Source of the DNA: Buchnera aphidicola (Nurudea yanoniella) | GTDB lineage: Bacteria > Pseudomonadota > Gammaproteobacteria > Enterobacterales > Enterobacteriaceae | Direction of reading: 5' to 3' | DNA: 64,000 nt | Assembly (NCBI GenBank): GCA_039829995.1 | Contig: CP140036.1 | Coordinates: 124,001 to 188,000 of the forward strand | Notes under the pieces: model-generated | What the model saw: the letters and a program-made list of their open reading frames with translations, nothing else | What the model was told of the DNA's origin: nothing | Database searches by the model: none | Shown here: positions 49,428 through 57,927 of the stretch, one piece after another | How the letters are laid out: every line of letters starts with the position of its first letter | How positions within the stretch are numbered: the first letter of the stretch is position 1 | Translations under genes and position numbers: made by a program

Positions 49428-49904
49428 ATGAATATATTAGATTATATTTCAATAATTGTAATTTTTATTTCTACTATTGCAAGTTTTTTTCGTGGTTTTC
49501 TTCAAGAAATTATATCTATTTTAATGTGGATAATAGGAACGTATTCATATATTAGGTATTACTATTTATTTTCTTTTTTTTCAATGTATATTGATAATAA
49601 AATTTTAAAATATGTAGTGAACTTTTTAGTTTTTTTTACTTTTTTATTAATAATTAAGTTTATACTAAATTTTTTAATAATAATTTTTATAAAACACTTT
49701 CATTTATCTATATTAAACAAAATTTTAGGAATATTATTCGGGGTAATAAGAGGTATTCTTATTGTTTGTGTTGTGTTATTTTTTTTAGAGTTTTCTACTA
49801 CATTTGCAAGTAGTGTTAGTTTTAAAAATTCGCTATTGGTTCCTTATTATAATTATTTTATAAGAATATTTTTAAAATTTTTTATAAGAAATATTTTTAT
49901 GTAA
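49428..49904 (+). CDS. cvpA: Colicin V production protein homologue, membrane protein
   Basis: Inner-membrane protein of the CvpA family, named for its effect on colicin V export; cellular role unclear, with links to envelope homeostasis. 158 residues (E. coli 162). Four hydrophobic segments; conserved N-terminal ASFFRGFLQEIISILMWI and the C-terminal half with LGILFGVIRGILIVCVVLFFLEF. In E. coli cvpA precedes purF; here purF is absent and a terminator follows. Confidence 0.93.
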   Translation: MNILDYISIIVIFISTIASFFRGFLQEIISILMWIIGTYSYIRYYYLFSFFSMYIDNKILKYVVNFLVFFTFLLIIKFILNFLIIIFIKHFHLSILNKILGILFGVIRGILIVCVVLFFLEFSTTFASSVSFKNSLLVPYYNYFIRIFLKFFIRNIFM

Positions 49905-49992
49905 TATTACATATACTAAATATGTGCAAGTGTTGTTATAAAATAAATCTTTTTATATCAAAGCAGTAGATAACCAAATTGTATTGAATATT

Positions 49993-50040
49993 TTTGAGTA
50001 CAGTAAATGTAAATAATATTTTATTGTACTCAAATTTTTT
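49993..50040 (+). terminator. Strong terminator after cvpA
   Basis: TTTGAGTACAGTAAA (49993-50007) pairs with TTTATTGTACTCAAA (50020-50034): 15 pairs with one G-T wobble, a 12-base loop, then six Ts (50035-50040). It lies between the convergent cvpA and prs stops. The opposite strand lacks a T-tract, so it mainly serves the plus strand and would end the nuo-folC-cvpA transcript. Confidence 0.85.
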
Positions 50041-50058
50041 AAATATATTACTTATATA

Positions 50059-51006
50059 TTAATGTTCAAACATAGCAGATATAGACTCTTCGTTACTAAT
50101 TCTTCTAATAGCTTCTGATAACATTCCAGAAAGTGTTAGTGTCCTTACATTCGGGAGCATTTGAATATTTTTTGATAAAGGAATAGTATCACATACTATT
50201 ACTTCATCAATATTTGAATTTTTTAAATTTTCAACAGCATTTCCTGAAAAAATAGGATGTGTGGCATATGCAAAGACGCGTTTAGCTCCTCTGTCTTTTA
50301 GAGCTTCAGCAGCTTTACATAATGTTCCTCCAGTATCAATCATATCATCAACTAAAATACAATCGCGATTAGAAACATCTCCGATTATATGCATAACTTG
50401 TGACACATTTGCATTAGGTCTTCTTTTATCGATAATTGCCATATCTGTATCATGTAGTAATTTTGCAATAGCGCGTGCTCTTACAACACCTCCTATATCT
50501 GGAGATACGACTATAGGATTTTTAAGATCTATTTGTAGCATGTCTTCTAGCAAAATTAAGCTTCCAAAAACATTATCTACAGGAACGTCAAAAAATCCTT
50601 GAATTTGTTCAGCATGAAGATCTACTGTAAGAACTCTGTCTATTCCGATACTAGAAAAGAAATCTGCTATTACTTTGGCAGTAATTGGAACTCGAGCTGA
50701 ACGTACTCGTCTATCTTGTCTGGCATAACCAAAATAAGGGATTACAGCTGTAATTCTTCCTGCAGATGCTCGTCTCAAAGCATCAACCATAACTATTAGT
50801 TCCATAAGATTATCATTAGTAGGATGACAGGTTGACTGAATAATAAATACGTCATTTCCACGAACATTTTCATTAATTTGAACGCTAATTTCTCCATCGC
50901 TGAACTTTCCTATTGATGCATTTCCTAAATTCATGTAAAGTCGGGTAGCAATAGATTTCGCTAAATTTGGAACTGCATTTCCTGAAAATAATTTCATATC
51001 AGACAT
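50059..51006 (-). CDS. prs: Ribose-phosphate pyrophosphokinase (PRPP synthetase)
   Basis: Makes PRPP from ribose 5-phosphate and ATP for nucleotide, NAD, histidine and tryptophan synthesis. 315 residues, as in E. coli, and highly conserved. [33 protein letters not shown], the metal site [18 protein letters not shown], the flexible loop KRRPNANV, and the PRPP motif [15 protein letters not shown]. Downstream of ispE on the minus strand, as in E. coli. Confidence 0.98.
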   Translation of the reverse strand: MSDMKLFSGNAVPNLAKSIATRLYMNLGNASIGKFSDGEISVQINENVRGNDVFIIQSTCHPTNDNLMELIVMVDALRRASAGRITAVIPYFGYARQDRRVRSARVPITAKVIADFFSSIGIDRVLTVDLHAEQIQGFFDVPVDNVFGSLILLEDMLQIDLKNPIVVSPDIGGVVRARAIAKLLHDTDMAIIDKRRPNANVSQVMHIIGDVSNRDCILVDDMIDTGGTLCKAAEALKDRGAKRVFAYATHPIFSGNAVENLKNSNIDEVIVCDTIPLSKNIQMLPNVRTLTLSGMLSEAIRRISNEESISAMFEH

Positions 51007-51080
51007 GAGAACCTCGGTATGTGAAATATGTGATTTTTCATTAAATAGTATTGAAATATTATTTATGATGATTAAAATTA

Positions 51081-51931
51081 TTACAATTTTTTATGTAATA
51101 TAGAAGTATTAGTACTACTTGCAATAAATCCATCAACATTAAGTGGTAGCATAGAAAGAATTTTTTTTGCTTGTGTTTTTGAATCAAACTCAGAAAATAT
51201 ACATGATCCTGTTCCTGTAATTCGAGAAGGTGCATATTTAGATAGCCATATAATCAAATCATTTATTTCACAAAATGTATTTTTTATAAGATCTTCGCAA
51301 TCATTTTTAAAAGGAATAGATAATAAAGAATGTATATTTCTTTTTGGAGAACTTCTTTTAAGTTTAGGATCAGAAAAAATTTTTTTAGTAGAAATTTCAA
51401 TTTTTGGAAAAGTTATAAGATACCATTTCTTTTTTGTTTTAATAGGAAATAATATATTTCCTATCCCTTCTGCTAGTGCTGTTTTACCCATGATAAAAAG
51501 AGGAACATCAGCTCCTAAGCATTTTCCAAAATTAGCTAATTGTGATATTGTGAATTGTGTATTCCATAATTTATTAAGTATTAGAAAAATAGTTGCAGCA
51601 TTAGATGACCCCCCTCCTAAACCCCCCCCTATAGGTATATTTTTTTTAATATAAATATTAGCACCTATTTTTTTTGAGTGATTTTTTAGTTTTTGCGCTT
51701 TTTTTTTAATAATTTTGCTGCATGAATGATTATATTTTTTGAATTTGGGATATTTTTAATATGTGTTAATAAATTTATGTTTCCACATTTATTAAGAGTA
51801 GTATAAATCATGTCTCCATAGTTTAATAATTGGAATAGTGTTTGGATATTGTGATAGCCATCGGAACGTATTCCTGTAATGTAGAGAAAAAGATTAATTT
51901 TAGCTGGAGAGGGCCACCAAATAGTTTTCAT
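51081..51931 (-). CDS. ispE: CDP-methylerythritol kinase, frameshifted in poly(A)
   Basis: Fourth enzyme of the MEP isoprenoid pathway, a GHMP kinase. Residues 1-77 ([19 protein letters not shown] with the catalytic Lys and Asn region) read into a 9-A tract (T-run 51699-51707 on the plus strand), where the frame ends four codons later. One extra A opens 69 further codons, including the ATP loop [13 protein letters not shown], in frame with [15 protein letters not shown] and [13 protein letters not shown] to the stop at 51081. The restored protein is 283 residues, the E. coli length, with no other lesion. The ATP loop is encoded by runs of eight and six G, striking in this genome. Rescue by slippage, sequencing error or recent inactivation remain open. 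Confidence 0.87.
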
Positions 51932-52617
51932 TAATTTAAAATCCAGTTGTTGTGATTTAAAATGATTATTTTTGTTTGAATTAAGGTGAATAAATATTAT
52001 TTTTTATATTTAAAATATTTAATATGTTAAATTATATCTTTTTCAGTTTAATATTAAAAACATACGTATGTATTTTTTTATTCAAAATATATATGTTTTT
52101 CTAGAAATTTAATAAATTATTTTTTAAAATGATTTAAGAGTGTTTTTATATATATTTATTGTTTTTAATATTTTTGCACATTGATATATAGAATTTTCCC
52201 ATTAAAATTATAAAAAAATTTTTTATTAAAAGTAATGTTTAGTTTACTTATAATTTTAGTTAAGTATTAAGTATGTAATAACGCAAAAAATAGATTAAAT
52301 AAAAATTATTCAATTATGTTAAGTAGAAAAATTGATTTTATTTTTTTATTTAATGTTTATCTTATGAATTTTATCATTATTTCAAATTGTTAAGTATATT
52401 TTTATTTAAATAATGTTTTAGTAAAGACATTTAAAACATAAAAGGTTGTTAGTGATGTTAAATTTTTTGATTAATGTGTTGTTATATTAAGTTTTGCAAT
52501 AGTGAAGTATTATAAATATTTTTAATGAAATGTATGTTTTATATTTTTAAATTTATAAAATAAACAATTATATGTATAACTATTTTTTTACGAATCAACA
52601 AAAGGGTACTTTAAACA
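51932..52617. other. Spacer at the lost lolB-hemA position
   Basis: The longest non-coding stretch in the window, 686 AT-rich bases between divergent ispE and prfA. In E. coli lolB and hemA lie here. I see no HemA- or LolB-like peptide in any frame, no tRNA signature and no terminator. The one ordered element is a 12-bp palindrome at 52070. Promoters for ispE-prs and prfA-prmC should lie here. Confidence 0.65.
52070..52081. repeat. 12-bp palindrome ACATACGTATGT
   Basis: A perfect 12-base palindrome with a central CG, between A-rich and T-rich flanks, about 140 bases upstream of ispE. GC content and symmetry are above the local background, which would suit a dimeric DNA-binding protein, but no regulator is identified. 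Confidence 0.4.
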
Positions 52618-53706
52618 ATGAAAAATTCTATTTTTAAAAAATTAGAAATTTTGCATAAAAGATATAAAGAAATAAAATTGATATTATCTGATGTTTATAC
52701 ATTTTCTGATAAAAATAAATTTCGTAAATTATCTAAAGAATATCTAAAATTATCTAATATTAATAATTTATTTGAAAGTTGGAAAAAAAATGAACATGAT
52801 AAGACGAAAATTTCTAGTTTATTAAATGACATTGAATTACATGATATAGCTGAAGAAGAATTAAAAATAATTTTTTTAAAACAGTCTAAATTAGAACAAA
52901 AATTACAAAAATTGTTGTTACCTAATGATCCTTTTGATAGAAAAAGTTGTTTTATTGAAATAAAAGCAGCGACTGGTGGAAATGAAGCCGCTATATTTGC
53001 AGGAAATTTGTGTAAAATGTATATTAAATATTCAGAAATACATCATTGGAAAACAGAAATTGTTAATTCTACTCAGAGTGAAAAAGGAGGATTTAAAGAT
53101 GTCATAATTCAAATTACAGGGAAAGAAGCATGTTCGCGATTGAAATTTGAATCTGGAGGTCATAGAGTGCAAAGAGTTCCTAAAACTGAATCTCAGGGAC
53201 GAATTCATACTTCTACTTGTACAGTTGCTGTAATTCCTGTAGTTCCTAAAAAAGAGTTAAAAAACGTTAGCCTGAACGATTTGAGAATTGATACTTTTAG
53301 ATCTTCTGGAGCAGGTGGACAACATGTAAATACTACAGATTCTGCTATTAGAATTACTCATATTCCAACCGGTCATGTTGCTGAATGTCAAGACGAACGT
53401 TCTCAACACAAAAATAAAGCTAAAGCTCTATCTATATTAATTTCTAGGATTCAAGAAGAAGAGTTTTTTCAACGAAAGAAAGAAGATTCTATTATGCGTC
53501 GAGATTTATTTGGAAGTGGTACGCGTTCAGATAGAAATAGGACATATAATTTTCCGAAAAATAGAATAACTGATCATAGGATTGATTTAGTATTATATTC
53601 TTTAAATGAAGTATTGAATGGAAATTTGGATTTATTAATTGAGCCTATTATCCAAAAATATCAAATTAATTATTTATCTCATATATCTAAAAATTTTATA
53701 AAATAA
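52618..53706 (+). CDS. prfA: Peptide chain release factor 1
   Basis: Recognises UAA and UAG and triggers peptide release. 362 residues (E. coli 360). The stop-codon recognition tripeptide region is in RVPKTESQGRIHTS, with PKT in place of the usual PAT/PxT form, and the catalytic GGQ is in SSGAGGQHVNTTDSAIRITH. The C-terminal part has GSGTRSDRNRTYNFPKNRITDHR. prmC begins directly after the stop, so its methylase is made from the same message. Confidence 0.97.
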   Translation: MKNSIFKKLEILHKRYKEIKLILSDVYTFSDKNKFRKLSKEYLKLSNINNLFESWKKNEHDKTKISSLLNDIELHDIAEEELKIIFLKQSKLEQKLQKLLLPNDPFDRKSCFIEIKAATGGNEAAIFAGNLCKMYIKYSEIHHWKTEIVNSTQSEKGGFKDVIIQITGKEACSRLKFESGGHRVQRVPKTESQGRIHTSTCTVAVIPVVPKKELKNVSLNDLRIDTFRSSGAGGQHVNTTDSAIRITHIPTGHVAECQDERSQHKNKAKALSILISRIQEEEFFQRKKEDSIMRRDLFGSGTRSDRNRTYNFPKNRITDHRIDLVLYSLNEVLNGNLDLLIEPIIQKYQINYLSHISKNFIK

Positions 53707-54546
53707 ATGAACATTGAATCTTGGCTCAATATGGCATTATTAAAATTAAAACATTCTGGATGTCAAAGTCCTAGATTAGATTCGGAAGTATTAGCAAATT
53801 TCGTCCTTAAAAAGAATGTTAGTTGGTTAATAAGAAATAATTTTTATAAAATAATGAGTTGTGATTTAAAACGATTAAATAGTATTCTCAAACGTAGATT
53901 AAATGGTGAACCAGTTGCATATTTAGTTCATAAGAAAGAGTTTTGGTCATTGCCTTTTTTTGTATCTAAATCTACATTAATACCTCGTGCGGATACTGAA
54001 ATTTTAGTTGAACAAGCGCTAGAGCGTTTAGATGATTTTCTTTGTAAAGATATACTAGATTTAGGTACAGGATGTGGTTGCATAGCATTAGCATTAGCTA
54101 GTATAAAACCCTATTGTAAAATTATAGGGATAGATCGTTCTCAGAAATCAATTTATATAGCTAAAAAGAATGCAAAAATTTTAAAGTTAAAAAATGCTAA
54201 TTTTTTTTGTAGTAATTGGTTTTCTTCTGTTTATAAAAAATTTGATATTATCATTAGTAATCCACCTTATATTGGTTTAAATGAAATAAATTATTTGAGT
54301 AAAGAACTATTATTTGAACCTCTTACAGCATTAATTTCTACAGAAAATGGACTGAGTTCCATACGTTATATAATAGAAAATTCTAAAAGATATTTGAAAC
54401 ATGCAGGTTGGTTATTAATAGAACATAGTTGGATGCAAAAGGTACGTGTACAAAAGTTATTTAAAAAAAATGGTTTTGTTAATATAATGACTTATCGAGA
54501 TTATTCTGGAAATGATCGAGTTACAGTAGGACAAAAAAATATGTAA
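53707..54546 (+). CDS. prmC: Release factor glutamine methyltransferase
   Basis: Methylates the Gln of the GGQ motif in RF1 and RF2 using S-adenosylmethionine (formerly hemK). 279 residues (E. coli 277). N-terminal RF-binding helical domain, PVAYLVHKKEFWSLPFFV and LIPRADTEILVEQAL, SAM motif DLGTGCGCIALALA, and catalytic SNPPYIG. The ATG follows the prfA TAA with no gap. Confidence 0.97.
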   Translation: MNIESWLNMALLKLKHSGCQSPRLDSEVLANFVLKKNVSWLIRNNFYKIMSCDLKRLNSILKRRLNGEPVAYLVHKKEFWSLPFFVSKSTLIPRADTEILVEQALERLDDFLCKDILDLGTGCGCIALALASIKPYCKIIGIDRSQKSIYIAKKNAKILKLKNANFFCSNWFSSVYKKFDIIISNPPYIGLNEINYLSKELLFEPLTALISTENGLSSIRYIIENSKRYLKHAGWLLIEHSWMQKVRVQKLFKKNGFVNIMTYRDYSGNDRVTVGQKNM

Positions 54547-54709
54547 AGATTTTTAACCTGTTAGTATGTAATGTATATTTTTTTAAAAGTATTATAATTA
54601 TTTAGTCTTATTTTAAATTAATTTTGTGTTTTTATATATAATTAAATGATCACATGTGTTTTGTATTAAATAATCAATATTTATATAATAATTAATTATT
54701 GGAAATAAT

Positions 54710-55519
54710 ATGACATCTTCTTTTGATTATGACGTTTCTAAATTGCCTTTATGTGAATCAATAATTTCTATGTTATGCCTTGTTCGACCGGATTTTCCAT
54801 CTCATTTTGTGATTGAAGAATTGAATAATAAAGTAGCCGAAGCTAAATTATATATAGCAACTGAAAAAGAGATGTATTTAAAGTTAAAAAAATTAATAGA
54901 ATTGTTTTATGATCGTTGGAAATTTGGTGGAGCTACTGGAGTTTATAAGTTATCTGATGTGTTATGGTTAGACAATGTTTTGCAAACTCGAAAAGGAACT
55001 GCAGTTTCATTAGGCATAATATTATTACATATTGCTCAAAAACTTTGTCTTCCCCTTATGCCGGTCATTTTTCCTACTCAACTTATTTTGCGTGCAGATG
55101 AGTTTAATAAAAAAATGTGGTTGATAAATCCATTTAATGGAGAAACTTTAAACGAACATATTTTAAAAGTATGGCTGAAAGGAAATATTAGCCCAACAGC
55201 AGAATTGTATGAAAATGATTTAAATAAAGTTAAATATTTAACTGTTATTCAAAAAATGTTTGATACGTTGAAGAACGCGTTGATGGAAGAAAAAGAAATG
55301 GAATTAGCATTAAATGTTAGCAATGTATTATTAAAAATAAATCCTAATGATCCTTATGAAATACGTGATCGAGGATTAATATATGCTCAATTGGAATGTA
55401 ATCACATTGCATTAACTGATTTGATTTATTTTGTAGAACATTGCCCTGAAGATCCTATTAGTGAAATAATAAAAGTTCAAATTCATTCGATAGAGAAACA
55501 AAATATTGTTTTGCATTAA
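54710..55519 (+). CDS. sirB1: SirB1 family protein (transglutaminase-like/TPR)
   Basis: Homologue of E. coli SirB1 (YchA), 269 residues in both, similar to the last residue (ending IVLH). The N-terminal half is a transglutaminase-like domain (YDRWKFGGATGVYKLSDVLWLDNVL, RKGTAVSLGIILLHIAQKL, FPTQLILR); the C-terminal half is a short TPR-like region (NPNDPYEIRDRGLIYAQLECNHIALTDL). The molecular function is not established. Position after prfA-prmC is conserved; sirB2 and kdsA, neighbours in E. coli, are absent here. Confidence 0.93.
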   Translation: MTSSFDYDVSKLPLCESIISMLCLVRPDFPSHFVIEELNNKVAEAKLYIATEKEMYLKLKKLIELFYDRWKFGGATGVYKLSDVLWLDNVLQTRKGTAVSLGIILLHIAQKLCLPLMPVIFPTQLILRADEFNKKMWLINPFNGETLNEHILKVWLKGNISPTAELYENDLNKVKYLTVIQKMFDTLKNALMEEKEMELALNVSNVLLKINPNDPYEIRDRGLIYAQLECNHIALTDLIYFVEHCPEDPISEIIKVQIHSIEKQNIVLH

Positions 55520-55609
55520 TTTATTATTTTATGGAATAATATATTCAAATTAAGATTTTTAATATTTTATTTTTTATAAAAATTTAATTTCATATATTTT
55601 AACATAATA

Positions 55610-56440
55610 TTATAAATATTTTTTTAATAGTTTATTGGGTGTGATTGGCATGTTACGTTTATGTTGAGTATTAATATAATATTTTTCGATTATTAATTGA
55701 CTTTTTTTATCAATTTTCTTTCCTTCTAAATAAGAATCAATTTTGTGATAAGTTATTCCTAATATTTCTTCGTCTGTTTTATATGGGTATGTATCTTCTA
55801 AATAAGTTCTAGGTTTTTTAAGATAAAGATGAGATGGACATTGTAGTTCTTTTAATAAAAGTTTTCCTTGTTTTTTATTTAATTCAGAAATGGGATTAAT
55901 ATCTGATCCTCCATCTCCGTATTTTGTAAAGAATCCAGTAACAGCTTCAGAAGCGTGATCAGTTCCAACGACAATTCCGTTATTTATTCCGGAAACACTG
56001 TATTGCATTTGCATTCTTTCTCTAGCTTTGTTATTTTCGTGTATGCGCTTAGATATATATATTCCTGATTTCTTTAAAGCGTTTTCAGTACTTAGTACAG
56101 AGTTCTTTATATTGATATTCACTGTTATTTTTGGCTTAATAAAGTCTATTGCATCTTGACAATCTTGTTCGTCGATTTGTTTTCCATATGGTAAATATAA
56201 TAAAATAAGCTTATATATAGTGCTATTGTTAATAGCATTCAGTTCTTGCACAGCTAATTGACATAATTTTCCAGTTAGTGTAGAATCTTGCCCACCACTA
56301 ACTCCTAAAACTAATGTTTTTATATTTTTATTTTTTGTTAAGTATGTTTTTATAAAATTTAATATTCTTTTAATTTCATATTTTGGATTAATTATAGGTT
56401 TTACACCTAGAGTTTTAATTATTTTTTTTTGCAAATTCAT
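55610..56440 (-). CDS. nadE: NH3-dependent NAD synthetase
   Basis: Last step of NAD synthesis: amidation of deamido-NAD with ammonia and ATP. 276 residues (E. coli 275). PP-loop motif [68 protein letters not shown]. It has no glutaminase domain, so it is the short ammonia-dependent type. Monocistronic on the minus strand. Confidence 0.97.
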   Translation of the reverse strand: MNLQKKIIKTLGVKPIINPKYEIKRILNFIKTYLTKNKNIKTLVLGVSGGQDSTLTGKLCQLAVQELNAINNSTIYKLILLYLPYGKQIDEQDCQDAIDFIKPKITVNINIKNSVLSTENALKKSGIYISKRIHENNKARERMQMQYSVSGINNGIVVGTDHASEAVTGFFTKYGDGGSDINPISELNKKQGKLLLKELQCPSHLYLKKPRTYLEDTYPYKTDEEILGITYHKIDSYLEGKKIDKKSQLIIEKYYINTQHKRNMPITPNKLLKKYL

Positions 56441-56658
56441 ATTCTTATTTCTTAATATGTATTAATATTTTAAAAAATATATTATATCTAATGTATTTAG
56501 AAAGAACAAATGTAATTTTATGAATTAAGTTCTAGTACTTTTTTATATTTTTATGTAATATCTAATTAGTATTTTATTTTTAATATTTTTATAATAAATT
56601 TTATAAAATACATAATGGTATATGAATAAAAAATATTTTTTATATTTGGAAGATTTTT

Positions 56659-57866
56659 ATGTCTGATATATTCGTATTAACGTTAAATTGTGGCAGTTCA
56701 TCTTTAAAGTTTTCTATTATTAATCCTAAAACAGACAATATAGAAATTTTAGGAATAGCTAATTTTTTATGCTCTTCTAAAGTAGAGATTTCTTGGAAGA
56801 ATAGAATTAAAAAACATAAATATATTTTATATTCAGACAAAGATATTGAGGAAATTATTCATTTTATTTTCCATAATATTTTACAAAATAATTTATATAT
56901 ATTCGATAACATTTCATGTATAGGGCATCGTATTGTTCATGGTGGATTGAAATTAAGAAAATCGGTTATTATAAATAAAGAAACAATGAAATATATTAAA
57001 GATGCTTCTATTTTTGCTCCTTTACATAATCCTATAAATTTATTAGGAATAAAATCGTCATTTAAAATTTTCCCTCATTTAAAAAAAAAAATGTAGCTGT
57101 ATTCGATACAGCTTTTTATAGTACATTGCCTAAAACTTCTTATTTGTATGGAATACCTTATAATTTCTATAAATATTATGGTATTCGAAGATATGGAGCA
57201 CATGGGATCAGTCATTCATATGTGATGAATCGTTCTTCGAGAATGTTAAACATTCATAAAAATAAATTAAATATTATAACTTGCCACTTAGGAAGTGGTT
57301 CGTCGGTATCAGCTATTTGCAATGGTTCATGTGTAGATACTTCTATGGGTTTAACTCCTTTAGAAGGATTAATTATGGGTACTAGAAGCGGTGATATAGA
57401 TCCTGCAATTATTTTTTTTATGCATAATCAATTAAATATAAGCATGAAAGAGATTGAAAACATTTTGATTAAAAAATCAGGACTGCTAGGATTAAGCGAA
57501 TGTAGTAGCGATTTTCGACATTTGGAAAAAAACTATTTATTATGTAAAAAAATAAAATTATCGATTGATATATTTTGTCATCGTTTATCTAAATACATTA
57601 GTTCTTATACTACTTTGCTGAAAGGAAGATTAGATGCTCTTATTTTTACGGGAGGAATTGGAGAAAATTCTAAATTAGTGAGAAATATTACTGTATCTAA
57701 GTTATCCCTTTTAAATTTAAAAATTAATAAAGAGTTAAATTCATGCATGATATTGGGGAAAGAAGGCTTTATTAATACAAAAGATAGTATTTCTATATTA
57801 GTTATACCAACTAATGAAGAATTAGTAATAGCTAAAGAATCTATGTCATTAGTTAAAAACAATTAA
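56659..57866 (+). CDS. ackA: Acetate kinase, frameshifted in poly(A)
   Basis: Interconverts acetyl phosphate and acetate with ATP formation. Residues 1-145 (LTLNCGSSSLKFSI, CIGHRIVHGG, FAPLHNPINLLGI) read into an 11-A tract at 57081-57091 and stop two codons later. The rest is open in the +1 frame: VAVFDTAFYSTLP with the catalytic Asp, RRYGAHGISHSYV, CHLGSGSSVSAI, TSMGLTPLEGLIMGTRSGDIDPA and TGGIGENSKLVR, to the stop at 57866. One added A gives 402 residues (E. coli 400) with all key residues. Without rescue the product would lack the active site. pta follows at once and is intact, which suggests the pathway is still in use. Confidence 0.87.
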
Positions 57867-57927
57867 AATATGATTTTTATACACTAAAACATTTAATTTA
57901 ATAGTATTTACATTTATGGAGTTAATT

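Noticed and set aside
51932..52617. hemA or lolB pseudogene
   Set aside because: No frame gives peptides resembling either protein; only the genomic position suggests them.
57126..57866. A second independent gene for the C-terminal half of AckA
   Set aside because: The two frames abut exactly at a poly(A) tract and together make one normal-length acetate kinase.
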